Shown: positions 10,116 through 19,754, counted from the stretch's first letter. The stretch is 64,000 nt of DNA from Actinomadura sp. K4S16 (GCF_008327685.1 NZ_BDDE01000010.1:558001-622000), one strand, 5' to 3'. Notes: a model not told the origin generated them from the letters alone. Numbers and translations: made by a program.

Positions 10116-10214
10116 GCAGGGGCGGCGCCGGGCTCGGGCTCAGCGCGTGAGCGGCGCGGCGCACGGGCGGCGGCAGGTGCATGAGCAGGGGAAGCGCATG
10201 GACGAGGGCGGCGC

Positions 10215-12779
10215 ATGAGGGTCCGGATGACGGTGATGGCCGGGCTGGCGACGCTCGCCGGCTCGATCGGGCTGTACCCGCTGTTCGAGAAGGCGGGCTG
10301 GTTCTGGGCGGGTGTCGGCGCGGTGCTGGCCGTGTCCGGCGGCGGGCTGCTGTCGCGGCGCCTGCGCACGCCCGCGCCGGTCGGGCTGCTGTTCGGCCTG
10401 GCGGCGCTGGTGCTGTACCTCAACATGGCCTTCGCCGGCGGCGAGGCGTGGCTCGGGGTCGTCCCGTCGCCGGAGTCGGTGCGGCACCTCGGCGAACTGG
10501 CGGACGAGGGCTGGCGGGCGGCCAACCGGTACGCGGCGCCCGTCCCGCTCGTCCCCGGCATCGCGATGCTGGCCGCCGCGGGCATCGGCCTGGTCGCCGT
10601 CCTGGTGGACCTGCTGGCCGTGCGGCTGCGCCGCGCCGCGCCCGCCGGGCTGCCGCTGCTCGCCATGTACAGCGTGCCCGCGGCGATCCGCGAGGACGGC
10701 GTCGGCTGGCCGGCCTTCGGCATCGGCGCGTTCGGCTTCCTCGCCCTGCTCATGGCCGACGCCCGAGAGCAGGTCGGCGGCTGGGGGCGGATCGTGGCGA
10801 CGCGCCGCAGCCCGCGGGACGTGCCGCTGGCGGGCGCGCAGCCGCCGCCCGGTGACCCCGACCACCGGCCCGACGCCTCGGCGCTCGCGGCGAGCGGCCG
10901 CCGGATCGCGGCCGGCACGGTCGCCGTCGCCGTGCTGCTGCCGGCCGCGGTGCCCGGCCTGCACCCGCGCGGCGTGTTCGGCATGGGCGGCGGCTCCGGT
11001 CCGGGCACGCAGACCGTGACGACGCCCGACCCGCTGGTCAGCCTGAAGCGGGAACTGACCCGGCTGGACGACTCGACCGTCCTCACCTACCGCAGCGACG
11101 CCCCCGAGAGCCCCGGCTACCTGCGCCTCTACGCCCTCGACCGGTTCGACGGCGACCGGTGGACCTACAGCCCGCTGAAGAGCAGTTCCAAGGACCGGGT
11201 GAGCGGCGACCGCACCCTCCCCCCGCCGCCGGGGCTGACCGTCGCGCCCTCGCGCGAGGTGACGACCGAGGTGCGGGTGCGGCCCGAGGTCAGGAACATG
11301 ACGTTCCTGCCGGTGCCGTACGCCCCGACCAAGGTGTCGATCAAGGGCGACTGGCGGGTGCACGGCCAGTCGCTGATGATCTACTCACTGCGCGACTCGG
11401 CGAGCGGGCGCTCCTACACCGTCAAGAGCATGCTCCCCGAGCCCACCTCCGGGCAGCTCGCCGCCGCGGGGCCCTACCCGCCCGACATCGTCGCGCACTA
11501 CACGGCGGTGCCCAAGAACGTCCCGCCGCAGGTCAGGAAGCTCGCCGCGGACGTCACCGCCGGGTCGGCGACCGCGCTCGGCCAGGCGGTGCGGCTGCAG
11601 CGCTGGTTCACCATGAGCGGCGGGTTCACCTACGACCTGTCCGCCCCCGCGCCGCAGCACGGCAGCGACCTCGTCGACTTCCTGCTGCACAGCAAGCGCG
11701 GCTACTGCGAGCAGTTCGCCGCCTCGATGGCGCTGATGGCGCGGATCCTCGGCATCCCGTCCCGGGTGGCGATGGGGTACACGCCGGGCAGCGAGGTCAA
11801 GCCCGGCGAGTGGGTGGTGCGGTCGCGCGACGCGCACGCCTGGCCCGAGCTGTACTTCGAGGGCTCGGGATGGGTGCGCTTCGAGCCCACGCCGAGCGGC
11901 GCGGGCGGGCAGGGCACCGCCCTCGCCCCCGTCTACAGCCAGCCCGCGAGCAGCACCGGCGGCAGTCCGGAGGAGCAGACCACGCGGGCGCCGGATTCCT
12001 CGTCCCCGGAGGAGGGCTCGACCGCCGCGTCCACCGGCCCGCGGCACCGCAACGACGAGGGCCCGGCCGGCGCGACCGGCGCGCAGGAGGAGGGCGACGA
12101 CGGGTTCTCCGCGGCGCCGTGGGTCGCCGGCGCCCTGCTGGTCGTGCTGCTGATGACCGTGCCGATGGTGCTGCGCAGGCTCGTCCGGTGGCGCCGGTGG
12201 GCGGCGCTGACCACCTCGTCCGCCCCGCCGCCGGCGCCCGCGCGAAAGGCCGGGGCGTCGGATCCGGTGGGGAAGGCGGAACCCGCGCGGCGAACGCGGG
12301 CACGCGGTCAGGTCGCCGCTGCGGAGCCGGGAACGCGGACGCCCGATCCGGCCGGGGTGGCGCACGCCGCATGGCAGGAGATGTGCGCGGACGCTCTCGA
12401 CCACGGGCTGGAATGGCGGGCCAGCGAATCCCCCCGGGCGGCCGCACGGCGGCTCGGCGAGCTGCTGGAGATGGACGCGCCGAGCACGCAGGCCCTGACC
12501 CGGATCGCCCGCGCCGAGGAGCTGGCGCGCTACTCGCGGACCCGCTCCTACGAGCCGCCCGAGCGGCTGCGCGCCGACGTCCGGACCGTCCGGGAGGCGT
12601 TCGCCGCGTCCGTGGGTCGCCGGGCCCGGTGGCGGGCCCGCCTGCTGCCGCCGTCCACGGTGGCGCAGACCCGCGCCGCGCTCCGCACCGCGGGAGACCG
12701 CGCCCTCGACGCCACCGCCCGCCTGAACGACCTGACGACCCGCCTGAACGACCTGCCCGCCCGCCTCCGCCGCAGGTAG
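10215..12779 (+). CDS. Membrane transglutaminase-like protein (DUF3488/TgpA type)
   Basis: An 854-residue protein. Several membrane segments occupy about residues 1-190 and one more lies near residue 640. Between them is an extracytoplasmic transglutaminase-like domain with Cys498 in GYCEQFAASMA and His541 in DAHAWPELYF. The segment that usually supplies the third catalytic residue reads GWVRFEPTPSG, with Glu where Asp is more common. C-terminal residues 650-854 are cytoplasmic and basic. It is the third member of the moxR-DUF58-transglutaminase set. The 99 bases before it contain three near-copies of GGCGGCGCATGAG or GCATGAGCAGGGG, which supply several alternative ATGs. The start at 10215 was preferred because the membrane segment follows directly. 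Confidence 0.85.
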   Translation: MRVRMTVMAGLATLAGSIGLYPLFEKAGWFWAGVGAVLAVSGGGLLSRRLRTPAPVGLLFGLAALVLYLNMAFAGGEAWLGVVPSPESVRHLGELADEGWRAANRYAAPVPLVPGIAMLAAAGIGLVAVLVDLLAVRLRRAAPAGLPLLAMYSVPAAIREDGVGWPAFGIGAFGFLALLMADAREQVGGWGRIVATRRSPRDVPLAGAQPPPGDPDHRPDASALAASGRRIAAGTVAVAVLLPAAVPGLHPRGVFGMGGGSGPGTQTVTTPDPLVSLKRELTRLDDSTVLTYRSDAPESPGYLRLYALDRFDGDRWTYSPLKSSSKDRVSGDRTLPPPPGLTVAPSREVTTEVRVRPEVRNMTFLPVPYAPTKVSIKGDWRVHGQSLMIYSLRDSASGRSYTVKSMLPEPTSGQLAAAGPYPPDIVAHYTAVPKNVPPQVRKLAADVTAGSATALGQAVRLQRWFTMSGGFTYDLSAPAPQHGSDLVDFLLHSKRGYCEQFAASMALMARILGIPSRVAMGYTPGSEVKPGEWVVRSRDAHAWPELYFEGSGWVRFEPTPSGAGGQGTALAPVYSQPASSTGGSPEEQTTRAPDSSSPEEGSTAASTGPRHRNDEGPAGATGAQEEGDDGFSAAPWVAGALLVVLLMTVPMVLRRLVRWRRWAALTTSSAPPPAPARKAGASDPVGKAEPARRTRARGQVAAAEPGTRTPDPAGVAHAAWQEMCADALDHGLEWRASESPRAAARRLGELLEMDAPSTQALTRIARAEELARYSRTRSYEPPERLRADVRTVREAFAASVGRRARWRARLLPPSTVAQTRAALRTAGDRALDATARLNDLTTRLNDLPARLRRR

Positions 12780-12797
12780 ACGCGCGAGGAGCGGGGG

Positions 12798-13364
12798 TCA
12801 GGCGGGGCGGGCCGCTCGCCGCTCGGTGAACGCGCGCGCCTTCGCGCGGTTGCCGCACACCCGCATCGAGCACCACCGCCGGGACGCGTTCCTGGAGGAG
12901 TCCCAGAAGACCCAGGCGCAGTCGTGTGCCGGGCAGCGCCGCACCCGCGGCCAGTCGCCCCGGACCGAAGCGGCGAAGTAGGCGGCGGCGATCCGGCCCA
13001 GGGCCTCGGAGAAGGGCCCGCCGCTCGCGGCGAGGTACGGCCGGTTCTTCGCCGCGTCCGCATCGGCCGGAAGGCGCAAGGTGAGGGTGAGGGCGGCCAG
13101 GACCTCCTGGGCGGCCTTCACGTCCTCGGCGTCGACGGGTTCGCCGTTGTTCGCGAGCGCCAGGCTGCGCAGCCCGCGCCTGAGGTCGATCGCCGCCTGG
13201 ACGTCCGCCGCCGTGACGGACGGCCTTGAGCGGCACAGCCCCTGCTCGACGAGCCAGTCCGCCAGAGCCTCCGGACCGTCGCCGAACACGTCGGTGCCGT
13301 CCTCGACGTCGACGGTGTTGAGGAAGTCGACGACGGGTCGCACCTCCGGAGGAAGTTCTCGCAT
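12798..13364 (-). CDS. CGNR zinc-finger / ABATE domain regulator
   Basis: A 188-residue protein with an N-terminal ABATE-like domain (opening MRELPPEVRPVVDFLNTVD). The C-terminal CGNR zinc finger has Cys pairs in RRCPAHDCAWVFWD and WCSMRVCGNRAKARAF. Members are thought to be DNA-binding stress regulators. The ATG at 13364 is chosen because GGGAGC lies just upstream; a longer frame starting at 13397 lacks a site. It is divergent from the arginase-family gene, whose promoter region it shares. Confidence 0.85.
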   Translation of the reverse strand: MRELPPEVRPVVDFLNTVDVEDGTDVFGDGPEALADWLVEQGLCRSRPSVTAADVQAAIDLRRGLRSLALANNGEPVDAEDVKAAQEVLAALTLTLRLPADADAAKNRPYLAASGGPFSEALGRIAAAYFAASVRGDWPRVRRCPAHDCAWVFWDSSRNASRRWCSMRVCGNRAKARAFTERRAARPA

Positions 13365-13410
13365 GCCCGCTCCCGATGCTCTCGCTATAACCAGCAAACC
13401 CGATCACTGG

Positions 13411-13440
13411 TTGACGCACAAACTGCTAACCACCTAAGTT
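13411..13440 (+). promoter_or_regulatory. Candidate sigma-70 type promoter for the arginase-family gene
   Basis: TTGACG at 13411-13416, an 18-base spacer and TAAGTT at 13435-13440 resemble a housekeeping promoter. The segment is distinctly A/T-rich for this genome and gives a leader of about 80 bases before the ATG at 13529. Confidence 0.45.
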
Positions 13441-13528
13441 CTTCACCGGTTAGTCCACCGGGAACCGAGTACCGCTACCCGCCGGCGATCGAATGGTTGA
13501 CCAGGCACCTCACCGTGGAGGCCCACTG

Positions 13529-14434
13529 ATGATCTCAATCCTCGCGGCTCCGACGAACCTCGGACTGCGTCCACCCCAGAAGTCCGGCGTCCCGGGGTGC
13601 GCCAAGGCGCCGGAGGCGCTGCGCGAAGCCGGGCTGCACACCCGGCTCCTGCGCGACGGCGCCGAGGACGCCGGTGTCGTCATCGCGGGGAGGTACGTCG
13701 ACGACCTGGTCCCCGGCTCGGGCCGAGTACGCAACCAGGACGCTCTCATCGACCACGCGATGCGGCTGGCCGGGCGGATCGGCGCGATCGTCGACCGGGG
13801 ACGCGCTCCACTGGTCCTCGGCGGCGACTGCAGCCTCCTCGTCGGCGCCGGAGTCGCGCTCGCCCGCAGGGGCCGCTACGGCCTCGTCCACATCGACGGG
13901 CACACCGACTTCCGCCACCCCGGCAACTCTGACCAGTGCGCGAGTGTGGCCGGTGAGGACCTCGCCGCCGCGATCGGCCTGCACTGGGCGGCGGTGTCCG
14001 ACATCGAGGGCCTGTCCCCCTACTTCGCCCCGGCGGACGTCGTCCACGTCGGCTGCCGCGATGACGACGACGCGCTCACCGAAGTACGGGAGGTCCTGGC
14101 CGGCGTGGTGCCCGCAAGCCAGTGGATCAGCGACCCGCCGGGCGCGCTCGCCCAGATCCGGGAGGCCGTCGCCGCCGACGGCCTCGACGGCTTCTGGCTG
14201 CACGTCGACATCGACGTCCTCGACCCGGCCCACATGCCCGCCGTCGACAGCCCCGCCCCCGGCGGAGTCGACCCCCGGCAACTGACCGCGCTGCTCAGCG
14301 AGCTGGCCGCCGACGCGATCGGCGCCGACGTCTGCATCTTCGACCCCGACCTCGACGCCGGCGGCGGGTACGCACGGCTCGTGGCCGACACGATCGCCGA
14401 CGGCCTCGGCCGCCTCGGCGCTCGCAAGGCCTGA
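13529..14434 (+). CDS. Arginase/ureohydrolase family protein
   Basis: A 301-residue protein of the Mn-dependent ureohydrolase fold. Two metal motifs are intact: HIDGHTDF and the HVDIDVLDP Asp cluster. The first motif reads GGDCS, with Cys101 where classical arginases have the metal-binding His of GGDHS. This variant may have altered metal binding or a different amidino substrate, so arginase activity is not certain. The start at 13529 is set by GGAGG just upstream. A promoter and a downstream hairpin suggest a single-gene transcript. Confidence 0.8.
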   Translation: MISILAAPTNLGLRPPQKSGVPGCAKAPEALREAGLHTRLLRDGAEDAGVVIAGRYVDDLVPGSGRVRNQDALIDHAMRLAGRIGAIVDRGRAPLVLGGDCSLLVGAGVALARRGRYGLVHIDGHTDFRHPGNSDQCASVAGEDLAAAIGLHWAAVSDIEGLSPYFAPADVVHVGCRDDDDALTEVREVLAGVVPASQWISDPPGALAQIREAVAADGLDGFWLHVDIDVLDPAHMPAVDSPAPGGVDPRQLTALLSELAADAIGADVCIFDPDLDAGGGYARLVADTIADGLGRLGARKA

Positions 14435-14469
14435 TCTCCCGGGGCACGAGCAGGGCGGCTTTCACCCGC

Positions 14470-14498
14470 GGGGCCGGACACACGTTCGTCCCGGCCCC
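14470..14498 (+). terminator. Hairpin terminator candidate after the arginase-family gene
   Basis: GGGGCCGGAC (14470-14479) pairs with GTCCCGGCCCC (14488-14498) across an 8-base loop, with one bulged base. It sits 36 bases after the stop. No T-run follows, as is common in actinobacteria. Confidence 0.55.
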
Positions 14499-14580
14499 GT
14501 GGGAGCACCCACGCACGGCCGGGACGAGTCGCTGAGAAGCTAGTGCCTAAGTCACTCTGGGGGACGCCCCCAGACGCCGC

Positions 14581-14973
14581 TCAGTCGCCTTCGGTGCGGC
14601 GGCGCCAGCGTTCCTCCATGCGCTCCATGAAGCCCGCCTTGGCGGGGCGCGGCTGGCGGCCGCCGCCCCGGGCGGGCTCGTTGCCGATGCCGGTCATCCG
14701 CTTCCAGCTCGTCAGCGCCCAGACGCAGCACACGACCATCAGCAGGAACCCCGTCACGCTGATCGCGATGGTGACGGTGCCCTCGTTGATCACGAGACCG
14801 GCCATCAGCGCGCCCACGCCCACCACGAAGCCGAGCGCGGCCTTGACGATCCGGCGCTTGTAATGGACCTGGGGGTTGGTCGAGCGAACCGCGTGAGCGA
14901 ACTTGGGATCCTCGGCGTACAACGCCGATTCGATCTGTTCGAGCATGCGCTGCTCGTGCTCAGAGAGCGGCAC
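14581..14973 (-). CDS. DUF3040 family membrane protein
   Basis: A 130-residue actinobacterial protein. The cytoplasmic opening is MPLSEHEQRMLEQIESALYAEDPKFA, the family hallmark in two overlapping parts. Two membrane helices follow at about residues 48-92, then a basic tail. The function is unknown; some relatives sit near the dcw cluster or dinB as here. The GTG start at 14973 is preceded by GGGAGGT at proper spacing, which rules out the longer frame that begins at 15030. Confidence 0.85.
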   Translation of the reverse strand: MPLSEHEQRMLEQIESALYAEDPKFAHAVRSTNPQVHYKRRIVKAALGFVVGVGALMAGLVINEGTVTIAISVTGFLLMVVCCVWALTSWKRMTGIGNEPARGGGRQPRPAKAGFMERMEERWRRRTEGD

Positions 14974-15120
14974 GGCACCTCCCAGCGACAGCTCCGCGAC
15001 GGAGTATCCGATGCGGGACGCGAACGTCAACGGTGATATGCCCAGAATACGAGGACTCTCGAGCGTACGAAAGCGAACGGCCCCCCGAGGACCCGGAGCC
15101 GGTCACCCCACAGCCTTCTT

Positions 15121-16386
15121 TCATTGTCTTCCGTCCCTGCCGTCCCGTGCGTCACCCTCCGCCGCACGCCGGACGAGCGCGGCGGGGCGCACCGCGCCGC
15201 GGCCGAACCGGTGCGCGACCTGGTCCATGGCTCGCTCGGCCTCACGCCAGCCGCTGTCGGGCTCGTCGAGGGCGAGCTGACGGGGGGCCTCGCCGGCGGG
15301 GCCCAGGTTCTCCACCCGCACCCCGACCAGACGGAGTCGTACCCGTTCCAGGCCCGCCGCCTCGTACAGCTCGCGGGCTGTGACATAGATCACACGTGCG
15401 AGATCGGTGGGCTCGGCCAGCGTGCGCGCCCGAGTGATCGTCTTGAAGTCGGCCATCCGTAGTTTGACGCTGATCGTACGACCGGCGTTCCCGCTCTCGC
15501 GCAGCCGCGCGCCGACCTTCTCCGCCAGCCGCAGCAGCTCCCGCCGGATGACCTCGGGGTCGTCGACGTCGGTGTCGAAGGTCTCCTCGGCGCCGATGCT
15601 CTTGTCGGGCGTGTGCGGGACGACCTCGCGCGGGTCGCGTCCCCACGCCAGCTCGTGCAGGTGCCTGCCGAGCGCGTTGCCGAGCTCGCGCTGCAACGTG
15701 GTGGGGGGCACCTGGGCGAGCTGCCCGACGGTGCGCAGCCCGAGGCGGGTGAGCGCCTGCTCGGTGCGCTCGCCGACGCCCCAGAGGGACGCGACGGGCA
15801 GCGGGTGCAGGAAGTCGACGACGCCGTCGGCGGGCACCACGAGCAGCCCGTCGGGCTTGCACCGCGTCGAGGCGAGCTTCGCGACGAACTTGGTGTTCGC
15901 GACGCCGACCGAGCAGGTGATGCCCTGCTGGTCGCGGACCTGGTCGCGGATGAGCTGCGCGATCGCCGCGGGACGGCCCAGCCGCCGCCGGGCGCCCGCC
16001 ACGTCCAGGAAGGCCTCGTCCAGCGACAGGCCCTCGACCAGCGGCGTGACGGAACGGAAGATCTCGAAGACCGCGGCCGACACGCGGGAGTACTTGCCGT
16101 GGCTCACCGGCAGCACCACCGCCTGCGGGCACAGCCGCCGCGCCCGCGTCATCGGCATCGCCGAGTGCACGCCGAACCGCCGGGCCTCGTAGGAGGCCGC
16201 GGACACCACGCCGCGCGGCCCGGCGCCGCCCACGACGACCGGGCGCCCGCGCAGCTCGGGCCGGTCGAGCAGCTCGACGCTGACGAAGAAGGCGTCCATG
16301 TCGACGTGCAGGATGGAGCAGCCGGTGTCGTCGGCGGGCGGGCCGGGCTGCGGCCCCGGCCGGTGCAGCTGCTGCTTGCGGCTCAC
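15121..16386 (-). CDS. dinB: DNA polymerase IV (Y family)
   Basis: A 421-residue error-prone translesion polymerase. Catalytic acidic residues sit in HVDMDAFFVSVE (near residue 28) and SLDEAFLDV (near residue 125). The steric motif YEARRFGV and a C-terminal little-finger domain are present. The extreme C-terminus ends in a charged tail rather than a clear QLxLF clamp motif. No GAAC-N4-GTTC LexA box was found upstream, so SOS control is not evident. Confidence 0.92.
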   Translation of the reverse strand: MSRKQQLHRPGPQPGPPADDTGCSILHVDMDAFFVSVELLDRPELRGRPVVVGGAGPRGVVSAASYEARRFGVHSAMPMTRARRLCPQAVVLPVSHGKYSRVSAAVFEIFRSVTPLVEGLSLDEAFLDVAGARRRLGRPAAIAQLIRDQVRDQQGITCSVGVANTKFVAKLASTRCKPDGLLVVPADGVVDFLHPLPVASLWGVGERTEQALTRLGLRTVGQLAQVPPTTLQRELGNALGRHLHELAWGRDPREVVPHTPDKSIGAEETFDTDVDDPEVIRRELLRLAEKVGARLRESGNAGRTISVKLRMADFKTITRARTLAEPTDLARVIYVTARELYEAAGLERVRLRLVGVRVENLGPAGEAPRQLALDEPDSGWREAERAMDQVAHRFGRGAVRPAALVRRAAEGDARDGRDGRQ

Positions 16387-16461
16387 GGGGACTCCTCGCC
16401 CGGCCGCCAGGCCGGGCGCGGGCCGCGCCGCCGTGCCGTCCGGTCCGCCGCGCGCACGGTC

Positions 16462-17223
16462 TCAGCCGGCCGGCTTGTCGGCCACCAGGTGCAGCTGGGT
16501 GGCGAGGTCCCGCAGGACCGGGTGGACCGCGGCGACGGACTCCAGCGCGATCAGCGCCTCCGCCGAGTCGGCGTCGCCGTCCAGCAGGCCGCTCGGCACC
16601 AGGTCGGCGAAGATGCGGACGCCCTGCAGCTCGGCGACCCGCAGCCCCGCGCCGCTCACCAGCGCCGACAGCGTCTCGCGGGTGAAACGGCGCGGCATGC
16701 GGTCACCCTCGCCCCACCGCCCGGACGGGTCGGTGAGCACCTGCCGGGCGTCGTCGAAGTGCCCGGACACGGCGCGGTGCAGCGCCGCCGCGATCTGCCC
16801 GGACGCCAGCACGCTGACCGAGCCGCCCGGCCGGACGGCGCCGGTCAGCGCCGCCATCGCCGCGGCCGGATCGTCGACGTACTCCAGGACGCTGTGGCAC
16901 AGCACGAGGTCGGCGGCGTCCGGGCCGAGCAGGTCGGGCAGGTCGACGGCGTCGCCCTGCACGGCGCGGACCCGCACCCCGGACTCGGCGGCCCGGCGCT
17001 CCAGCGCGGCCAGCGCGTCCGGGTTGGAGTCGACCACCGTGACCCGGTGCCCCAGCTCGGCGAGCGGCACGGCGAACCCGCCGGTCCCGCCGCCGACGTC
17101 CACGACGTCGCTCAGGCCGGCCTCGGGAGTGATGCGGTCGAGGACCACGCGCAGGGCGTCCCACAGGACCGCGTTGCGCACCCGGCTCCCGCCCCGCACC
17201 CGTTTCTGAACCCGGCCCGGCAC
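16462..17223 (-). CDS. SAM-dependent methyltransferase (class I)
   Basis: About 253 residues. The SAM-binding loop is VVDVGGGTGGFAVPLA near residue 40, motif II contains VVDSNPDAL, and post-loop LCHSVLEYVDDP follows. The fold resembles small-molecule or tRNA methyltransferases such as SmtA/CmoM; the substrate is unknown. The GTG at 17223 was chosen because AGGGGAGC lies six bases before it. An ATG at 17247 is possible but lacks a site. It lies next to dinB, with the same strand and a 75-base gap. Confidence 0.8.
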   Translation of the reverse strand: MPGRVQKRVRGGSRVRNAVLWDALRVVLDRITPEAGLSDVVDVGGGTGGFAVPLAELGHRVTVVDSNPDALAALERRAAESGVRVRAVQGDAVDLPDLLGPDAADLVLCHSVLEYVDDPAAAMAALTGAVRPGGSVSVLASGQIAAALHRAVSGHFDDARQVLTDPSGRWGEGDRMPRRFTRETLSALVSGAGLRVAELQGVRIFADLVPSGLLDGDADSAEALIALESVAAVHPVLRDLATQLHLVADKPAG

Positions 17224-17508
17224 AGCCGCTCCCCTAACGTTCGTCATCAAGGAGAGCTTATTGCAGCGCACTGTCGCTCGGGGCTGGCGGCACTGCGATA
17301 AGCACCGCGCCTACCTCAGCCACCGCCGCAACTATGCGACGACCCCGACGGTTGCGATCGCGTCCGAAGGCAGGGCCGGGGGCGGAGACGCGAGCGAAGC
17401 GAGAACCTGATCGCGCAGCGAGCCGCAAGGCGAGACGGAGCGATGCCAGCGATCGCCGCGTTTTTCGACGATGGAGGGCCGCCAGGCCCGAAGGAGGAGA
17501 AAGACGCA

Positions 17509-17925
17509 TTAGAGACTGAGCGACGGCTTCAGTTGCTGCAGGCGGGACAGGAGGCCGTTGACGAAGCGGGGGGACTCGTCGGTGGACAGCTCGGTGGCGA
17601 GGCCGACCGCCTCGCTCACCGCGACGCCGTCGGGGACGTCGTCGACCCACAGCAGCTCGAACGTGCCCATCCGCAGGATGTTGCGGTCGACGACGGGCAT
17701 CCGTTCGAGCGTCCAGCCGGTCGCGTAGGTGGCGAGCAGCTCGTCGATGCGCTCCCGGTTCTCCTGGACGCCTTCGATCAGCCGGACGGCGTGCGGGTAC
17801 TCGGCGAGCTCGTCCTGGTTCGGACGGCCGCGGGCGGCGAGCACCGCCGTCGGCTCCTCCTCCCGCAGCTCCGCGGCGAACAGGATGTCCAGCGCGAGTT
17901 TCCTGGCCTTGGTGCGCGCGGCCAT
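17509..17925 (-). CDS. nusB: Transcription antitermination factor NusB
   Basis: A 138-residue all-helical RNA-binding protein that joins NusE in rRNA antitermination. It starts MAARTKARKLALDILFAAEL and ends with FVNGLLSRLQQL, both typical. It directly follows efp with a one-base gap, the standard actinobacterial order. The 285 bases downstream hold only a weak GGGCC/GGCCC hairpin near 17475 and no convincing gene. Confidence 0.95.
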   Translation of the reverse strand: MAARTKARKLALDILFAAELREEEPTAVLAARGRPNQDELAEYPHAVRLIEGVQENRERIDELLATYATGWTLERMPVVDRNILRMGTFELLWVDDVPDGVAVSEAVGLATELSTDESPRFVNGLLSRLQQLKPSLSL

Positions 17926-17926
17926 C

Positions 17927-18484
17927 TCAGGCGCGGCCGAGGTACTCGCCGGAGCGGGTGTCGACCTTGACCTTCTCGCCGGTGGTGATGAACAGCGGGA
18001 CCTGGATCTGCGCGCCGGTCTCCAGAGTGGCGGGCTTGCTGCCGCCGGTGGAGCGGTCGCCCTGCAGGCCGGGCTCGGTCTCGGTGATCTCCAGCACGAC
18101 GGCGGCGGGCAGCTCGACGTACAGCGGGTTCTCGTTGTTGAAGGCGATCACGGCGTTCTGCTCGGGGAGCAGGTAGTTCGAGGCGTCGCCGACGACGGCC
18201 GCGGGGATGTGCGGCTGGTCGTAGGTCTCGGTGTCCATGAAGACGAAGTCCTCGCCCTCGCGGTAGAGGTACTGCATCTCGCGCTTGTCGACGCTGGCCA
18301 CCTCGACCTTGGTGCCGGCGTTGAAGGTCTTGTCGACCACCTTGCCGGACAGCACGTTCTTGAGCTTGGTGCGGACGAACGCGCCGCCCTTGCCGGGCTT
18401 GACGTGCTGGAACTCGAGGACGGTCCACAACTGGCCGTCGATGTTCAGCGTCATGCCGTTCTTCAGGTCGTTCGTCGTCGCCAC
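17927..18484 (-). CDS. efp: Translation elongation factor P
   Basis: A 185-residue factor that relieves ribosome stalling at proline runs. All three OB-like domains are present. The loop that reaches the peptidyl-transferase centre reads KPGKGGAF with Lys32 at its tip. Many actinobacterial EF-Ps carry PGKGP there and act unmodified, and this one has Gly for the Pro. No epmA- or ymfI-type modification gene is in the window. It lies between the Xaa-Pro peptidase gene and nusB. Confidence 0.95.
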   Translation of the reverse strand: MATTNDLKNGMTLNIDGQLWTVLEFQHVKPGKGGAFVRTKLKNVLSGKVVDKTFNAGTKVEVASVDKREMQYLYREGEDFVFMDTETYDQPHIPAAVVGDASNYLLPEQNAVIAFNNENPLYVELPAAVVLEITETEPGLQGDRSTGGSKPATLETGAQIQVPLFITTGEKVKVDTRSGEYLGRA

Positions 18485-18517
18485 TGCGTTGTTCTCCCGG
18501 TCGCGGGCCCGCGCGTC

Positions 18518-19594
18518 CTACAGGACGAGCAGATCCTTGGTCGTTGTGGTGAGGAGCTCCGGCCCGCCCGCGCGGACGACCAGCGTGTCCTCGATGCGGA
18601 CCCCGCCCCGGTCCGTGAGGTAGACCCCCGGCTCAGCGGTGATCGGAACCCGATCCATCAGCTTACCGGTCTTGTCGTACCCCATGAGCGGCGCTTCGTG
18701 GATCTCCAGGCCCACGCCGTGCCCGAGGCCGTGCGAGAACGCCTCCCCGTGCCCCGCGTCCGCGATCACGTCGCGGGCGGCGGCGTCCACGTCCTTCGTC
18801 TCGGCGCCGGGCAGCGCGGCGGCCAGCGCGGCCGCCTGCGCGCGGTGGACGAGGTCGTAGAGGTCGCGCTGCCAGGCGGCGGGCTCGCCGATCGCGACGG
18901 TGCGGGTCATGTCGGCGTGGTAGCCGCCGTAGAGGGCGCCGAAGTCCATGGTGACGAGGTCGCCGCGCTGGAGCTCGCGGCCGCCGGGATGGTGGTGCGG
19001 GACGGCGCCGTTGGGTCCGGACGCGATGATCGACTCGAACGCGGGGCCCTCGGCACCCTCGTCGACCATGGCCCTTTCGAGGGCGATCGCGACGGCGCGC
19101 TCGGTGACCCCGGCGCGGATCTCGGGCAGGACGGCCTCGAACGCGCGGTCGGTGACGGCGCACGCCTCGCGGAGCAGGCCGATCTCCTCCTCGTCCTTGA
19201 CCATGCGGAGTTCCTCGACGAGGCGGCCGAGCGGCGCCAGTTCGACCTCGGCGGCGTCCAGGAGCGCCGTGTGGTGCTCGACGGTCACGTCGTGGGCCTC
19301 GAAGCCGACCCGGCCGAGGCCGTCCTCGGCCGCCCGCTTCACCAGCGCCTCCGCCACCTGCCGGTCGACGACGACGGGCAGTTCCGGGCAGACCTGCGCG
19401 GCCATCCCGGCGTAGCGGCCGTCGGTCGCGAGCACGGCGGGGCCGTCGGCCGGGACGAGCAGCGCGGCCCGCGAGCTGTCCAGGCCGGTCAGGTAGCGGA
19501 CGTTGACGAGCCGGGTCACCAGCAGGGCGGCGGCGTCCCGTTCGGCGACGAGCGCGGCGAGCCGGCGGCGGCGCGCGCGGTGAGTCTCCCCCAT
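18518..19594 (-). CDS. Xaa-Pro aminopeptidase/dipeptidase (M24B)
   Basis: A 358-residue creatinase-fold metallopeptidase that removes residues before proline. The metal ligands are all visible: two Asp in MDFGALYGGYHADMTRT, His in SHGLGHGVGLEIHE, and Glu in ITAEPGVY and GGVRIEDT. An N-terminal creatinase_N domain precedes them. The ATG at 19594 is chosen from family length; longer in-frame sequence upstream is unrelated. It is functionally paired with efp in many actinobacteria. Confidence 0.9.
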   Translation of the reverse strand: MGETHRARRRRLAALVAERDAAALLVTRLVNVRYLTGLDSSRAALLVPADGPAVLATDGRYAGMAAQVCPELPVVVDRQVAEALVKRAAEDGLGRVGFEAHDVTVEHHTALLDAAEVELAPLGRLVEELRMVKDEEEIGLLREACAVTDRAFEAVLPEIRAGVTERAVAIALERAMVDEGAEGPAFESIIASGPNGAVPHHHPGGRELQRGDLVTMDFGALYGGYHADMTRTVAIGEPAAWQRDLYDLVHRAQAAALAAALPGAETKDVDAAARDVIADAGHGEAFSHGLGHGVGLEIHEAPLMGYDKTGKLMDRVPITAEPGVYLTDRGGVRIEDTLVVRAGGPELLTTTTKDLLVL

Positions 19595-19654
19595 GGCCAG
19601 GACTCTAGATGATCGCCTGGGAGGCCGTCTCAACGCGGTCACGAACATGAATAA

Positions 19655-19675
19655 CCCTCGACTTTTACTCGAGGG
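19655..19675. repeat. Short inverted repeat between divergent genes
   Basis: CCCTCGA and TCGAGGG flank an A/T-rich CTTTTAC centre. It lies between the divergent peptidase and amine oxidase genes and could be an operator or a small hairpin. Confidence 0.4.
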
Positions 19676-19754
19676 CTGGCCTAGCGTGACCCGGCGTGTG
19701 CTCCGTCCCGTCCGTCCTCCCCCCGAATGGACTTCCCCCCAGGAGTGATTCCCC

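Noticed and set aside
17224..17508. Small genes in the methyltransferase/nusB gap
   Set aside because: Short plus-strand frames lack ribosome-binding sites and recognisable sequence; only a weak hairpin is visible.
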